A DNA stretch of 5,374 bases, taken from Pseudomonadota bacterium. Lineage in GTDB: Bacteria; Myxococcota_A; Polyangia; Polyangiales; Polyangiaceae. Positions 4,794 to 5,374 of the stretch are shown piece by piece. Position numbers and translations under genes: made by a program. The notes below the pieces were generated by a model. That model was not told the origin of the DNA. It saw only the letters and a program-made list of their open reading frames with translations, and searched no databases. Each line of letters opens with the position of its first letter. The stretch's first letter is position 1. Location: the NCBI GenBank assembly GCA_003242355.1, contig QGUH01000335.1, forward strand, positions 1-5,374. Direction: 5' to 3'.

Positions 4794-5374
4794 TCAGCCG
4801 TTGGCGTTGCTCGAGAGGACGAGCGCCACGAGCACGATCGCGATGACGAGGACGATCCCGGCGAGGATGAACGGGACCTTGTTGCGCTTCGGTTTGAACT
4901 CGAGGTCGTCGAGCGCGCGCATCGCCTTCAAGTCGGGTGCCGGCGCGGGCGAGTAGGGCACCGACGCGAGCGGCGCGGAAACGAGCGGCGCCGAAGGCGG
5001 CGCCGGCCCGATCGCGGACTGTGAAGGAATCGACGCGCGCGCGTTGCCGGGCGGCGCCGCATTGGCGGGAACCAGCCCGAACGGATCGAGTGGCGCGGAC
5101 GACATCGCCGCGCGCGGGGGCGGCGCGGCGCCCGCAGCGGTACCGGCTCCTGCTGGCGGTGGGAACGGCGCCTGAGCGGGTGCGGGTTGCGGCGTCGTGA
5201 TCACGGCCGAGGCCGGAGCCGCCGCGACTTCCGCGCTCGCGGGCGCTTGGACTCCCGACACGGGTGCCGGAGCCGCAACCGGGACGGGATTGGGGGCGAC
5301 CGCCGCAGCAGCGGCAGCCAGCGGCGCCGCCTCGGGTGCAGCGACGGCCGAAGCCGCCTTGGCAGCCTCGGCGT
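4794..5374 (-). CDS. Ala/Pro-rich protein with a C-terminal transmembrane anchor (partial, N-terminus beyond window)
   Basis: This leftward frame is open from the right edge to a TGA at 4794-4796, giving at least 193 residues. About 140 residues are Ala/Pro-rich low-complexity sequence, likely disordered. They are followed by LKAMRALDDLEFKPKRNK, a 21-residue hydrophobic helix VPFILAGIVLVIAIVLVALVL (encoded at about 4815-4877) and a six-residue tail, SSNANG. Positive residues before the helix predict a cytoplasmic N-terminal part and a very short outer tail, like a tail-anchored protein. A GTG at 5261 and an ATG at 5105 are possible internal starts, but the same Ala/Pro composition continues without a break to the edge and neither has a good ribosome site, so the true start is probably outside. 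Myxobacteria encode many proteins with an N-terminal zinc-ribbon, GYF or kinase domain followed by an Ala/Pro linker and one helix; this could be one, but no such domain is visible. Function unknown. Confidence 0.75.
   Translation of the reverse strand, partial: AEAAKAASAVAAPEAAPLAAAAAAVAPNPVPVAAPAPVSGVQAPASAEVAAAPASAVITTPQPAPAQAPFPPPAGAGTAAGAAPPPRAAMSSAPLDPFGLVPANAAPPGNARASIPSQSAIGPAPPSAPLVSAPLASVPYSPAPAPDLKAMRALDDLEFKPKRNKVPFILAGIVLVIAIVLVALVLSSNANG

Noticed and set aside
3579..5024. 481-codon plus-strand frame running from the KAS III gene into the next spacer and gene
   Set aside because: Arg-dominated product without motifs; it crosses two recognised genes in the wrong frame or strand.
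1..5374. A novel defence, mobile or biosynthetic cluster
   Set aside because: Every well-supported gene is a core metabolic enzyme, a conserved radical SAM protein or a membrane-anchored low-complexity protein; no transposase, integrase, toxin, nuclease, reverse transcriptase or repeat array is present.

Overview
The window is a G+C-rich piece of bacterial chromosome with tightly packed genes and strong G/C preference at third codon positions. The gene families and the long Ala/Pro-rich membrane-anchored protein at the right edge fit a myxobacterium-like (Myxococcota) genome best. This is an inference from gene style, and another high-G+C phylum such as Planctomycetota cannot be excluded. No rRNA, tRNA, CRISPR array, insertion sequence or phage gene is visible. 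Most of the window is ordinary core metabolism, and I do not see a convincing new multi-gene system.

Layout. Positions 1-524 (minus strand) hold the N-terminal part of a radical SAM/B12-binding-like protein of the TIGR03960 type, cut by the left edge. Positions 580-1854 (minus) hold purA, adenylosuccinate synthetase, of the Clostridia-like subfamily rather than the E. coli-like one. These two probably form one leftward transcription unit with a 55-bp gap that contains a 7-bp GC hairpin. A 199-bp divergent spacer (1855-2053) separates them from the rightward genes aroA (2054-3382, EPSP synthase) and a FabH-type ketoacyl-ACP synthase III (3484-4533), which are 101 bp apart. A 260-bp spacer rich in short inverted repeats (4534-4793) follows. 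A leftward, convergent gene (4794 to the right edge) encodes the C-terminal part of an Ala/Pro-rich protein ending in a single transmembrane helix.

How the genes relate. PurA (AMP branch of purine synthesis), AroA (shikimate pathway) and the KAS III enzyme (fatty-acid or polyketide initiation) are biosynthetic enzymes of different pathways. No shared pathway is evident, so they look like neighbouring housekeeping genes. The most interesting details are the aroA leader (an imperfect 27-bp direct repeat, a hairpin over the proposed ATG, a competing GTG start with a better ribosome site, and a sigma-54-like -24 element), the Phe in place of the Pro-101 equivalent in AroA, the unusual PurA subfamily, and the roughly 20-residue insertion in the KAS III enzyme.
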